From contig NC_133661.1 of assembly GCF_037893015.1 (NCBI RefSeq), positions 185,072,306 to 185,136,305 on the forward strand: a DNA stretch of 64,000 bases. Direction: 5' to 3'. Of this stretch, positions 23,131 to 34,599 are shown in pieces; within the stretch, counting starts at the first letter, position 1; each line of letters starts with the position of its first letter. The notes under the pieces are model-generated. The model saw only the letters and a list, made by a program, of their open reading frames with translations, ran no database searches and was not told the origin of the DNA. Origin of the DNA: Macrotis lagotis. Its lineage: Eukaryota > Chordata > Mammalia > Peramelemorphia > Peramelidae. Both the position numbers and the translations under genes were made by a program.

Positions 23131-24315
23131 AAGCAAAGAACAAGAACCAATCAAGGTCCATGTCATCCATCCCCTTATAGATGATGAATTTGAGGTACAA
23201 AACGAGACATATTTTTGTTCGTTATTATTGTGGAGATTTTCTTGGTTGCTTACATATTTTTTTGGCTGACTGATTTGGTTTTTTCCTTTCTTTTTTTCAG
23301 TAAATGAGGATTTAGGAAGAAAAAATAAATGCTTATTAATTTCTAAAAAATAAATTAAATTGGTAATTACATTAAAATATTAAGGTAACAGAGAATTTGG
23401 ATTTAATAAAGAAACTGAAATAATCAGAATTCAGAAGATAGTTGATGTCACAAGAATAAATCTCCAAGAAAAGATAAAGCAAGTATTAACAAAAAAATTT
23501 CACCAAATTGATATTCCCCCTTCTCTCTTGTGGCCCTCCATCCTTCACCTTCCTCTTGCAATATCCAATAGACAGGGCTGCAAAAGATAATTAAAGAAAT
23601 TGATTCTTTTTATTGGAGGTAATTTTGTATCTTCACCTCCAGATGGAGATATTCCACTGTCCTTCACACATTTAATCACTCAAAAAGGAAGGAGGGAATA
23701 GAAAATTTATGTGTGGCACCAAAGGACTTTTATCATAGATTTTCTGATGATACAACCAGCCTTCCCTGTGAATTAAAGTAAACATATGTTGACATGCCCA
23801 AGGATTAAAAGAATTTGGAATGTGACTGTCAAAGATTAGGCAATATTGCCTTAAAGAAAAGCAGGTTACAACATCTTTTCTCCTCTTGGTGGCTTGGTTT
23901 CCATGAGAATCTGTATTTGTACAGGGACTCATAAGATATACCACCAACAGGGGCTTGAATTCTCTTAGAGAAGCAATGTAGGCAACAGTAAAAGGAGCTG
24001 GTATGGCTACGAACCAGAACAAAGTTGAGGGAAAAGGGACAAAGTAGGGAAAGAATGATTAATATATGTGGGTGGGCACATGGTTCTCCTAAGGGATTCA
24101 ACTAATGAGTGTTGATAACAGAAAGCATCAGAAATTTTTCTGCCCAAAGAAAATTTGTTATTATTTAACATCTTTTGAAAAGTATTATAATAATGATTTA
24201 TCCAATCTTAGCTCTTTGCTTTCTATGCATCATTACAAAGATTACTCTGGTAAATTTGTGTATACATGTATATCTCTAAAATTTTCCTTCTGAGTCTCAG
24301 GAAAAACTAAGATTA
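23131..24315. other. Unassigned intergenic sequence
   Basis: AT-rich with no gene or clear family. Short frames here show no homology I recognise. Confidence 0.45.
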
Positions 24316-24319
24316 TGAA

Positions 24320-25150
24320 TCAGGATAATAATGCTTAATATGTACATTGAACTTTAAGGTTAAGAAAGTGACTTATATACATTATCTCTATTTATCCTGA
24401 GACAATCCCATAATAGTAATATAATAATTGAGTAATGGTAATATAGATGAAATAATTTTATAGATGATGAAGTAAAGAGGAGTAAAGAAACTTGTTCAAG
24501 GTCACAAGGCAGTGAATATACATTTATTAAGTGTCTACTATATTCTAGGAACCGTGCTGAGTGCTAGGGATATTTTTTTTAAAAAGGAAAAGACAGTGCC
24601 TCCCTCCTTGGAGCTCACAATCTAAAAGAGGAGACAACTAGTAATCAACTATACATAAACAAGCTATACACAGTATAAATAAAAAATTATTAATAAAAGG
24701 AAAGCACTAGAATTAAAAATGATTGAGAAAGGCGTCTGTAGAATATAGGATTTTAGGTGAGACTTGAAGGAAACCAGACAATCCGGAAGCAGAAATGAGG
24801 AGGGAAAGCATTCCAAATATGGAGAACAGCTAGAGAAAACTCAAAGCTGAGACTTGAAGTTTCTTGTTTATGGAACAGCAAGGACAGAGTCACTGGATCA
24901 AAGAGTATGTGGGCAAGGAGGAGAGGTAAGGTATAAAAGACATTAGAAGAATGGAAAAATGGGGAGGGGAGGGGAGGAGCTTAGGTTATAAAGGGCTTTT
25001 AAGGCCAAGCAGAAGTCTTTGTATTTGATCATGGAGGTGATCAGGAGGCCCTAGAGTTTATTGAATAACAGGTGCCATGTGCCTGTTAATCTTAGAGTCA
25101 GGACTCAAAACAGATCTTTTGATTCCAAGTAGTCTTTCCACTATGTTTCC
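24320..25150 (-). repeat. MIR split by an ancient repeat
   Basis: Reverse MIR core to 24516 ('cttgttcaaggtcacaagg') resumes at about 25086 ('tcaggactcaaaacagatc'). The text in between is the unnamed ancient family. Confidence 0.5.
24517..25085 (+). repeat. Ancient mammalian repeat inserted in MIR
   Basis: 'catttattaagtgtctacta', 'ccttggagctcacaatctaa', then 'taggtgagacttgaaggaaa' and 'gggcttttaaggccaagc', the same order as at 18125. Family not named. Confidence 0.55.
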
Positions 25151-26550
25151 TTGTCTTTATAGAGTAAATGATATCAGTCTGTATAAAAGGACTCTTTAAA
25201 GAAAAGCTTGATAACTGGAAGAAATCAAGATGAGAAGGGATAATAATTTCTAACCATCCTTGAGATTCATGCACTCCATAAGACAGTTATTTCAACAAAT
25301 CCAAATGATTAGGGGAATCAATCTATGCAAGATATGTATTATCAAAGACTGGATGGAGTAAAGAAGAAAATGGGAGATGTTGTCTGGGGGGTTTGAAATA
25401 TAGCATAGAGAAAATAGAATCCCCATTTTCTCATTAAAATATGAAAGAATATCTTCTACTGGGAAGATAGTTTGGAAGGCTTAAGTAGAAAATTTTTGGA
25501 ATAGTAATTGTGGCAAATATTGGTGACAATCAACTAGAAAGGAGTAAAAAGAACTGCCTTGATGTACTGAGGAGTCTTTTGAGATCAGAGGGCATAAATT
25601 TGTAGCAGACCTAATTCGCAAGGTAGCAATTAGAGCAGAAATGAAGGAGGCAGAAAGCAGGAGTAAACCAGATTTGGAATTTGGCAAGGAATGGAGAGTT
25701 AAAAGATGAGGAGATAAGAAATTCAAAAGTAGGAAACAGTAACATTATATTAGCAAACAACAGGAATGAGATTGAGAAGAGAGGAAGAAAGGGCAATTTG
25801 GGGATGAAAACCCTGGACATATATTGAGAGGTAGAGGGACTGGAGATCATGGTGAGGATAAAAAATACATTTGGGGAGGAAGGAGGCACCAGGAAGAACT
25901 GGAGAGGTAGAAGATTACCTAGAGATCAAGAAATTCCAGAATTCTTGATAATGAAAATGGAACACTTACAGATTGTTGGTAAATTGATGATAAAAATCAA
26001 GGGTGTGACCAATCATTCCTATATATATGCTAAGATAACTCGAAAAAATAGATGATGATAGTTGAGGAAATTGAGAAACTTGGAGTCCAGAGTATTTCAA
26101 AGAACATCAATGTGAAGTTCCCTATTAAAAGTCATAGCTGGAGTTGAGGCAGAGGAAGATAATAGACCAGATTCTGAATTCCTTGAAAAAAAGATAGAAA
26201 ATGGCTTAGAAGTCGTAAAATAATTGCTAACAGAATCAGGACTGGATGATATAGAAAAGAAAGAATGAATGAATAAATTGCAAAAGAGTAGTTGCTGAGT
26301 TATTACATCAGAGGTAAGTTCCATTAGATGGAAATCAAGGAATCCTCCCTCCAGGACATATGTGTTAATCATATATAAAAGGATGGCCAAAGATGCATTG
26401 TCCTCTATGGAAAGCCAGGACTCTATAGGCACCAAAAGATGGAAGGAGCTCTAAGATAAAAGGGAACTTACGAAAGATAGAATGAGAGTCTGGGGAGCAT
26501 AATAGAAGAAACACGCAGAATTACATTAGGCCATGAAAGAGATAAAGCTG
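25151..26550. other. Long purine-rich unassigned stretch
   Basis: About 1.4 kb, clearly G+A-rich on the + strand (ORFs on the other strand are serine/phenylalanine/leucine-rich for this reason). No protein family recognised. It may be an extended, diverged part of the unnamed ancient repeat that ends just before it. Confidence 0.4.
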
Positions 26551-26555
26551 AAGTA

Positions 26556-27097
26556 TATACGGATGAGAAAATGGAGTGGCTAAACAAGTTGTGGTATATG
26601 AACTATGGAATATTATTGTTCTATAAGAAACCATAAATGGTTGGACTCTAGAGAAGTATGGAATGACTTATGGGATCTGATGCTGAGAGAAGGGAGTAGA
26701 GTCAAAAGAACAATGTACACATCAATAACATTATGAAGATGAACAACCTTAATGGACGCAGCTCCTCTGGATAGTACAGAGTTAGGACAACTGTATTAGA
26801 CTAGTTATGGACTATATTATCCCCAACCAGAGGAAGAAAAACAAAACTAAGCACACAGAAAAAAAAACACCCCTAACGAATCTGATGAACACTTTATAAA
26901 AAGTATCTCTTATGTATCTCTTTCCCTTAATCCTAATTCCTTAAACCAAAATTTATTGATTTGTAAATATATTTAACAAAATATGTGTGTAAAATGCTAA
27001 CCTGACTGTTCCCTACTGAGGAGGTGGGAAGGAAGGGAGGAGGAGAATTTTGTAACTTGGAAATATACATGTTCAAATGGATGAAAATTTAAAAAAA
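26556..27097 (+). mobile_element. 5'-truncated L1 tail
   Basis: Same subfamily as the tail at 21160-21712, sharing ORF2 end, 3' UTR and A-rich finish. Flanked by aagctgaagt (26545-26554) and aagctgaaat (27099-27108), nine of ten matching. Confidence 0.75.
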
Positions 27098-27459
27098 GAA
27101 GCTGAAATCTGGCTAAAGACATCAGGCAAAGAAAGAATAGATTGTTTTCATCATGTAATATCCATCTTTGAATCATGTAATATCGAATCTTGGACATCCG
27201 ACAAATACATATTTGCACTGAAAAAAGAATCCTGTGAATAACAGGAAGTTGGGCTATATTCCAAAAATTTTTAAGATGATTTTAATATTTATTTATTTAT
27301 TCTCTTTTTTGTACAGATAATGTTTTTATACATTAATAAAATATTCTTGTTTAAGAGTAAATACAATACCCCCTCCCCCCACAAAACATAAACTCGCTTG
27401 AGAGATAAAGTAAAGGGGAGAGAAAAAATTAAAATTAAAAAAATAGTAATAATTGTAGG

Positions 27460-27585
27460 TATGGCCAGGTGGTGCAATGGACAGAGCCCCAGGCCTGGAG
27501 CCAGGAGCGCCCCATACACCCAACAATCGCCAGTCGTGTGACATACAAGCCACCCCAACCCCATTGCCCTGCAAAAAACCAAAAA
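27460..27585 (+). repeat. SINE-derived module 1 in HAL1 3' region
   Basis: 'tggccaggtggtgcaatgg' through 'cccattgccctgcaaaaaa' follows the marsupial SINE but is C-rich and diverged. It lies antisense to the HAL1. Confidence 0.75.
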
Positions 27586-27635
27586 AAAAAAAGAAAAAAG
27601 AGACCCAAAATAAAATAAAATAGTAATAATAGTAG

Positions 27636-27776
27636 GGGTGGCTGGGTGGCGGACAGAGCATTGGCCCTTGAGCCTGGAGCACCCGGGTCCAAATCCGGCC
27701 TCAGACACCCAATGATCACCCTGCTATGTGGCTCCAGGCAGGCCACCTAGCCCCATTTGCCCTGCACCCCCCCCCC
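27636..27776 (+). repeat. SINE-derived module 2 in HAL1 3' region
   Basis: 'ggggtggctgggtggcgg' through 'ccccatttgccctgcaccc', the clearest of the three modules, also antisense to HAL1. Its tail is a run of C instead of A. Confidence 0.8.
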
Positions 27777-27984
27777 AAAAGAATAATAATAAAAAATGTG
27801 CTTCAGTCTTTGTTCCAACACCAACAACTCTGTCGCAGGTGGATCCCATTCTTTATGGTAAGTCCATCACAAAAGTTACTTCCATATTTTTCCACCATTG
27901 CCATTACTGATTGCAACTCCCTCCTTTCATATTTCTCCACTAACATGTACTATATTTTCTCTCTCCTTTCACTCTGACTCTGCT

Positions 27985-28125
27985 GTAGGGTAACTGAGTA
28001 GCACAGCAGATAGATCCCTGGCCCTGGGGCCAAAAGGCCCCGAGCCCCCATACCACCCCTTAGGCCCAGCATCCACCTGGCCCTATAGTCCCAGACAGGC
28101 CATCTAATCCCAGCCCCTTGCAAGA
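27985..28125 (+). repeat. SINE-derived module 3 in HAL1 3' region
   Basis: 'gtaactgagtagcacagc' through 'ggccatctaatcccagcc', the most diverged copy of the same SINE order, antisense to HAL1. Confidence 0.65.
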
Positions 28126-28724
28126 AGTAAAAAGGAAAATGTGTTATATCTGACCACTCTTCCCCCATGGTCCATCCTCTCCTCCATCATTTACATGCCC
28201 CCCCTCCTTTTCTTCTTACTCCAGATGCCTATACCCCATTGAATATATATGCTGTTTCCTCTCCTAGCTACCTCTGATGAGAGCAAAGGTTCCTTCATTC
28301 CCCCTTGCCTCCCCCCTTCCATATCATTGCAATAGCTCATTGTAATAAAAAAAAATCTTATTATATGGAATATCTTGGCCTATTCCCCTCTCTTTTTTCT
28401 TTCTCCCATTACATTTCTGTTTTTTTTTCTATTGACTCCATTTTTACACCATATTTTATCTTTAAATTCAGCTTTCTCCTGTGCTTCAACTATAAAAGCT
28501 ACCTCTACCTGCTCTATTAACTGAGAAGGTTCATATGAGTATTATCAGTGTCATTTTTCTATGCAGGAATATATGCAGTTCATCATCAAGTCCCTCATAT
28601 TTTTTCCCCTCTCCTTCAATCTCCATGCTTCACCTGAGTCCTGTATCTGAAGATCAAACCTTCTGTTCAGCTCTGGCCATTCCAAAAAGAATATTTGAAA
28701 TTCCCTTGGTTCATTGAAAGTCCA

Positions 28725-29712
28725 TCATTTTCCCTGGAAGAGGACATTCAACCTTGCTGGGTAGTTGATTCTTGGTTGCATTCTAAGCTCTTTTGCCTTC
28801 TGGTATATTGTATTCCAAGCCCTACGAGCTTCCAGTGTGGTTGCTTCTAAGTCCTGTGTGATCCTGACTGCAGCTCCATGATATTTGAACTGTGTCCTTC
28901 TGGCTGCTTTTAATGTTTTCTCTTTGACTTGGGAGTTCTGGAATTTGGCTATAATATTCCTAGGGGTTGGTTTTTTGGGATCTCTTTCTCAGGGGGATTG
29001 GTGGATTCTCTCCATTTCTATTTTTGTCTTCTGCTTCTAGAATATCAGGGCGATTTTCCTGTAGTAATTCTTTGAAAATGGTGTCAAGGCTCTTTTCCTG
29101 ATCATGACTTTCAGGTATTCCAATAATTTTTAAATTATCTTTCCTAAGTCTGTTTTCCATATCAGTTGTTTTTTCAATAAGATGTTTCATATTTTCATCT
29201 AATTTTTCATTTTTTTGGTTTTGAAGTAATGAATCCTGGTTTCTCGTAAATTCATCAATCTCCCTGAGTTCTATTCTTTGTATGAAGTATTTGTTTTCCT
29301 CAGAGAGTTTTCTTATCTCTTTTTCCATCTGGCCCATTTTGCTTTTTAAAGCATTCTTCTCCTCAATAACTTTTTGAACTGTTTTATCCATTTGACCTAA
29401 GCTGCTTTTTAGCATGCTATTTTCTTCAGCATTTTTTTTTTGGATTTCCTTGACTAGGCTGCTGACTTCATTTTCATGTTTTTCCTGCATCTCTCTCATT
29501 TCTTTTCCCAGTTTTTCTTCTAATTCCCTCATTTGATTTTCAAAGTCTTTTATGATCTCTGTCATAGCTTGAGCCCAATTTCTGTTTTTCTTGGAGTCTT
29601 TAGATGCAGGAGCTTGTGCTTCCTCATCTTCAGACTGAGTATTTTGATCCTTCTTGGGCTCATTTGCAAAATATTTCTCAATGGTGTTCCTCTTGTTTCT
29701 CTGCTTGCTCAT
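28725..29712 (-). pseudogene. HAL1/L1 ORF1 protein, one frame break near its end
   Basis: ORF1p is the RNA-binding trimeric chaperone that packages L1-type RNA. The ATG at 29712 opens a 250-residue frame: a charged N-terminus (1-50), a long coiled coil (about 55-150, heptad leucines and methionines), then the start of the RRM (about 187, RKDNLKIIGIPE). The frame closes at 28960 inside the C-terminal domain. A shift of one base there restores PRNIIAKFQ... through ELRMQPRINYP to a natural stop at 28725-28727, so the reading is broken once. The usual mammalian ORF1p is about 330 residues, which fits the two parts together. Transposase_22-type family by recall. Confidence 0.85.
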
Positions 29713-30450
29713 TTTCCCAGCCTGAGCCTGGTTTTGGGATGCTTCCTGAGATTTTGGGACACTCCCACAAGGATCTCAGTGTGTGAGGCTCTGTCCTCCC
29801 TCCTGGTCTGTGAATGACCATATGCGCCCCCCTCTGCCACAGGGCTGAGGTGAAGGGGGCCCCTGCTGTTCTATGGGGGTGCCTAGACTGCTATCAGGAT
29901 CTGAATGTGGTCAGAGCCCCAGAGTCCTGTTTCAGGGGCAGAGCTCTGAAATCTCTCTCTTCCCTCCCCTCCCTAGGTTCAATGGGCTCATGCCCTGGGG
30001 GCTCCTGCTTACCTGCTCAGCCTGCTTCCTGGATCTGGGCTGGGGAAAGACCACTTGCTCGCTGTGTGCCCTGAGGGCTGGGTTTCACATGCTCACTCTG
30101 GCAGAGGTCCCCCCTTCCATCTTCCAAGTTGTGCCCAGTGCTCCCTGGGGCGTAGCTCAGGAGATTCTCCCACTGCTGTGAGCAGTGGCTCCCAGTGCCC
30201 TGGGGCTACCTCCAGGAGGCTGAAGTTCCTTCCCTCTGGCAGGCTACCCCTCTGGCGGGCTGCCCCTCCAACCCTGGGGAGCAGAGCTTTTCTGATCTTT
30301 TCCAGGTTACCTTGAGTAGGAGAACTGCCTCACTGGGTCCCTCTGTGGGTTCTGTCTCTCAAAAGTTTAGTTAGAGTCCTTAGCTTATGAGTTTTATGAG
30401 ACAGCACCAAGACAGGATCCGTTCTTGTCGCCATCTTGGGCCCGCCCCCC
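29713..30450 (-). promoter_or_regulatory. HAL1 5' UTR / internal promoter region
   Basis: GC-richer than its surroundings. It starts with a YY1-type CAAGATGGCG box at its very 5' end (30429-30438), as in L1 internal promoters. Activity is inferred from family knowledge. Confidence 0.6.
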
Positions 30451-30479
30451 ATATTCCATAAAAGTTTAAAATGGATGAA

Positions 30480-31700
30480 GATATCTTCATGGACTCAGTT
30501 AAGAGAACTCTTAACCAATTAAGGGATAAAAGATATCACAAAAGAAAAGAGAGAATTTTGATTACACTAAAATAAAAGGCTTTTGCACAAACAAAATCAA
30601 TTCAGCCAAGAAGAAAAACTTTAATAAAGAGAAAAAATATTTATATCAGTAGCTTTGGTAAAGATACAATAGATAAATAGTCAAAGGAATCAAACAAGGA
30701 GTTCTCTAAAGAACTAAGAACTCTTAACTATATTAATCACTAGTAATAAGAAAAATGAATATCAAAACAACTCTGAGGTTTGACCTTTCATCCAGAAAAT
30801 TGACCAAGATGACAAAAGATGAAAATGTCAGTGTGAAGGTGGTAGAAGAAGACAGATACAGTAATAAATGAATGTTGAGACTGTGAATTTGTACAAAAAT
30901 TATGGGAAGTAATTTGGAATTATGCTAACAAATTAGTTACTAAAATATCCATACCCTTTGATCCAAAGAAAGAAAGGTTCCAGGAATACCAAAATATTCA
31001 TTGTAGCACTTTTAGGAAAAACAAAGAATTGGAAACAAAGTAAATGTCCATTAATTTTCAAATGGCTAAAATAACTAAGGTACATAAATTTAATGGAATA
31101 TTACTATCCTATATGAAATGATGAACATGAAAAATTCAGAGATACATGGAAAAGCATAAATGACTGGTGGATAAAGTACATAGAATCAGGAAAACAATAT
31201 ATTCAATGATGGCACCAATGTAATGAAAGGAACAATAAAATGAAACCAAATATTATTTAATTATAATAACTAAGCTTGGTTCCAGAAAATGAATCTCCCT
31301 TATATTTTTCTTTAGGTTTTTGCAAGGCAATGGGGTTAAGTGGCTTGCCCAAGGCCACACAGCTAGGTAATTAAGTGTCTGAGACTGGATTTGAATCCAG
31401 GTACTCCTAACTCCAGGACCGTTGCTTTATCCATTATGCCACCTAGCTACCCCAATCTCCCTTATATTATTGCAGAGGGATTATGGACATGGAATATTGC
31501 ATTTATATGACTGTGTCAGATAGTTTTGCTGATCCTTTTTTAAACTTTATTAACCTTAGTAACAATGGAAAACTCACTGGGTAATATGTTGGTCAGTTTT
31601 ATAGAACTGGTTTGTTTTTCTTCATTCTATTTTTTATTATAAGAAGTGGTACTTTGGGGATTAGGGAATAGGAGAAATATACATTGGTACCATAAAACCC
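30480..31700 (+). mobile_element. Older L1 3' part (late ORF2 and 3' UTR)
   Basis: Decayed late-ORF2 order: 'ttttgcacaaacaaaatcaa' (30582), then 'aatggctaaaataactaagg' (31061), then 'atggaatattactatcc' (31094). The 3' UTR continues after the SINE at 31306-31453. Stops are frequent. Confidence 0.65.
31306..31453 (-). repeat. Marsupial tRNA-derived SINE inside old L1
   Basis: Perfect 14-bp duplication, aatctcccttatat, at 31292-31305 and 31454-31467. Confidence 0.95.
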
Positions 31701-31799
31701 AAAATAATTATTTTTAAAGGGTTACAAAAACATTCTTGATTTAGTCATAGCCACTTTATTTATTACAAATATTCCCTCTTTATTGTGGCTGTGGTCATT

Positions 31800-31953
31800 C
31801 TTTTTTTTTTTTTTTTGGCAAGGCAATGGGGTTAAGTGGCTTGCCCAAGGCCACACAGCTAGGTAATTATTAAGTGTCTGAGGCCGGATTTGAACTCAGG
31901 TACTCCTGACTCCAGGGCTGGTGCTCTATCAACTGCACCACCTAGCCACCCCT
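31800..31953 (-). repeat. Marsupial tRNA-derived SINE
   Basis: Full length with an 18-T tail run. No clear duplication, perhaps lost at the tail. Confidence 0.9.
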
Positions 31954-32154
31954 AGGGTTTGTGTTCTTAAAGAACATTTTTTCTATTTCTTTTATCTCTC
32001 CCCCTCTCAATTCCCTTTCCCACACTACTGTTTCTTCATGGTATTTGTGCAGCATTCTTTGTGCCATAAGAAATAAATCTTGTTAACTAATTAGAAACTT
32101 GAATATCTTTATTTATTTTGGCTTAGGGTGTAAAGTAAGAATAATAGAACATTG

Positions 32155-32330
32155 GCTCTGGAGGGTTGGTTAGTAGAGATCATCAAGCTCAAACTTCATG
32201 TTTCATAGGCACACAGATGCAAAGTCATTTGTCCCAGATAATGCTGGTAGTCAGAGGAAATGTTAAGATTAAAACAAAGATCTAATTTCCAGTCCAATGC
32301 ATTTCCACTCATTTTCTTTGTTAAGTTTAG
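32155..32330 (-). repeat. MIR fragment
   Basis: Reverse MIR core with 'tttcataggcacacagatgc' and 'tttgtcccagataatg'. Confidence 0.5.
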
Positions 32331-32734
32331 GCAGAGCAGAACAAAGGGCAGAGGTAAAGGGCATAGCAAGCCATTAGAGGAAAATGTCTTGTTCTTCCCC
32401 TAGGAAGGAGAAATCCTATTCTAATTAGATTTAAGATATTTATAGGTGAGCAATTGTACTAAGAATACAATAACTTCAAAATATGTCCTGAAATTTTACT
32501 TTTTTGTTTGATTTGTTTAGATTTAAAAATTTCAGCAATTTTTAAAAATTGATTGTTTTTGTTGTTTAGATTCTAATTAAGCAAGGCATTTTTAAATTTG
32601 TTTTTAATCATAATTATCCTGATATCAGTTGGTGTGTTCATTTTATATCAGAGCTTTGGAAAAAACTTGACAAACATATATATCATTTGGAAGAAAACAT
32701 TGAAAATGTGTCAAATGATTCCTAAGTTTAGTGG

Positions 32735-32928
32735 GAGGCAGTGTGATAGAATGGAAATCACCCTGACCTGAGAATCAGTACTGGAATCTAGTCCTAGCTC
32801 TACCCTTGAAATCTTGGAAAAATTAGTCTTTCTGGGCCTCAGTTTCCTTATTTATAAAATTAGGAAGTTGAATTAAGTATTTTACAGATTCTGAAGTCCT
32901 TTACAATTCAAAAATTCTAATTTTAGGT
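32735..32928 (+). repeat. MIR element
   Basis: 'ggcctcagtttccttatttat' core shortened here; the head 'gtgtgatagaatggaaa' also matches. Confidence 0.65.
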
Positions 32929-33064
32929 CCTGTCTTTATGTTGTATATGGTATAGCTTTATACACTGGTATATTTTTCCATCTACTTTGGAATGTTAAAT
33001 TCTATGGGGAAACTATGATATCTAAACATAGAATGTCTAGTTAACTGATTGTGAATGCTCAGCA

Positions 33065-33252
33065 AATAGATCATCAGTCTAGTGCTTGAAGGGACATCAA
33101 AGCCATCTAGTCAGACCCCCTTAATTTACTGATGAGAAAACCAAGGGTCAGGAGATTAAGTGACTTGTCCAAGATTATACAGAAATATCAGAGGCAGATG
33201 TGAACTCAAGTCTTCTAACATGAAAATCAGTGTTCTTTCTACTATAACGCAG
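33065..33252 (-). repeat. MIR element
   Basis: Reverse core 'tttactgatgagaaaacc', then 'aagtgacttgtccaagat'. Confidence 0.65.
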
Positions 33253-33408
33253 TTCAATAGTTTCTGCACCACATATAGGTGAATTTATTGCTCCAATGTC
33301 TTCTTCACACAAATTGTCTTTACCATTTGTGATAGCATTTAAGAAAAGTATTTCTTAATTTTATTTTACAGAAAAGATCTCTAAAAGAGAATGGAATTGG
33401 GTAATTGT

Positions 33409-33560
33409 TTTGCTTGGAGGGGTTGGTAAGGCAATGGGGTTAAGTGACTTTGCTAAGGTCAGACAACTAGGCAATTATTAAGTGTCTGAGGTCAGATTCG
33501 AACTCAAGACCTCCTAATTCCAGGGTCCATGCTCTATCCACTGCACCACCTAGTCACCCC
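33409..33560 (-). repeat. Marsupial tRNA-derived SINE
   Basis: Perfect 16-bp duplication, ggaattgggtaattgt, at 33393-33408 and 33561-33576, despite body divergence. Confidence 0.95.
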
Positions 33561-33682
33561 GGAATTGGGTAATTGTAAAGTACTCCATACCTTAATGTAA
33601 TTGGAACAAAGTGCTATTTGATTTATGCTCCTTTAAGGTTACACTTTTTTGTGATATGGTGTAACTGCAAAATTATAACTAT

Positions 33683-33988
33683 TTGTTTGTTCTTCATTTT
33701 CGAAGAAGACAATGACATCAGGTAGCTAAATGCCATGACAAGCACATATATTGTATCTGAGTGAGGAGTAGGCTGCTAAGTCACCAATCTCACTTTCTCC
33801 TGCAGAGTCATCTGGGTCCAGTGGCCAGATATGAACCAGGATGACTGGAGATGGCCCTGAGGCAAGGCGTTCAGTGTTAAATGACTTGCCCAAGCTCACA
33901 CAATTACAAGTGTCAGAGACTGGACTTGAATTCCCAGCCTCCTGATTCCAAGGCCAGTGCTCTATCCACTGCACCATCTAGCAGCCCC
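33683..33988 (-). repeat. Longer tRNA-SINE with an RTE-like 3' tail
   Basis: The head on the right matches the common marsupial SINE head, but the body is different and about 300 bp long. On the minus strand it ends 'gatgtcattgtcttcttcg', then AAAATGAAGAACAAAC. That tail resembles the 3' end of the RTE-like LINE at 23085-23125. Flanks are attataactat (33672-33682) and attaaaactat (33991-34001). Confidence 0.8.
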
Positions 33989-34279
33989 AAGATTAAAACT
34001 ATGATAATCTGGTTTTACTAGACTTGTGCTCTAAGGTTTTTTTAAAGTGAATGTGCAGTTTCAGAAAACTCTTTTCTCCATTCCTCCCCCCAACATTCCT
34101 AAAAATCTTCTGGTCTATACCTTAATCATATCCCCTCTTTTCTATTTTACAAACTTGGACCATAACGCAAGGCATGCTAACCAGTATTAATTGAGTTGTG
34201 TTAAGAAAGCAAAAGGATGTTCCCTGCCCCCAGGGAGTTGATATTCTAATAAGAGGAAACCACATTGAAAAAGAACATG

Positions 34280-34443
34280 AGAGGGGCGACTAGGTGACGC
34301 AGTGGATAGAGCACCGGCCTTGTAGACAGGAGTACCTGAGTTCAAATACGACCTCAGACACTTAATAATTACCTAGCTGTGTGGCCTTGGAAAAGCCGCT
34401 TAACCCTATTGCCTTGAAAAATCTAAAAAAAAAAAAAAAGAAG
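34280..34443 (+). repeat. Marsupial tRNA-derived SINE
   Basis: Full length, with the duplication aagaacatg at 34271-34279 and 34444-34452. Confidence 0.92.
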
Positions 34444-34451
34444 AAGAACAT

Positions 34452-34580
34452 GGGGGGAAGCTCGGTAGTTCATTGGTTAGAGCACCAGCCCAAGAGTCAG
34501 TAGAACCTAGTTCAAATCCAGCCTCAGACACATTGCCTTAAATAAAAAAAAATAATAATAATAATTAAAAAATCTTTTTT
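34452..34580 (+). repeat. Marsupial SINE with internal deletion
   Basis: The head 'gttagagcaccagcccaag' and 'tcaaatccagcctcagaca' lead straight into the tail. The ACCTAGCTGTG segment is missing. Confidence 0.8.
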
Positions 34581-34599
34581 TTAAAAAAAGAATGGTAGA

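Larger units (their letters stand above)
27279..30450 (-). mobile_element. HAL1 (half-L1) retrotransposon, complete between duplications
   Basis: On the minus strand it runs from an L1-type 5' end carrying CAAGATGGCG (30429-30438) through a 738-bp 5' UTR, ORF1 (29712 to 28725) and about 1.4 kb of 3' sequence, to an AT-rich tail of (AAAT)n type containing AATAAA. No ORF2 text (endonuclease or RT) is present anywhere. Flanks are atattccaaaaatttttaag (27256-27275) and atattccataaaagtttaaa (30451-30470), clearly the same site duplicated. A unit with both ends, ORF1 and no ORF2 is what HAL1 means. HAL1 families are known in opossum. A 3'-truncated L1 ended by premature polyadenylation is the alternative. 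Confidence 0.8.

Noticed and set aside
27289-27746. Overlapping minus-strand frames of 100-139 codons
   Set aside because: They translate antisense SINE modules and poly-pyrimidine runs in the HAL1 3' region; no protein family.
28960-29712. Host coiled-coil gene
   Set aside because: The RRM start (KIIGIPE) and the C-terminal PRNIIAKFQ text identify L1-type ORF1, inside an element with target duplications.
34280-34350. tRNA gene-like boxes
   Set aside because: They are heads of tRNA-derived SINEs, here and at all other SINE copies, with no complete tRNA fold or terminator.
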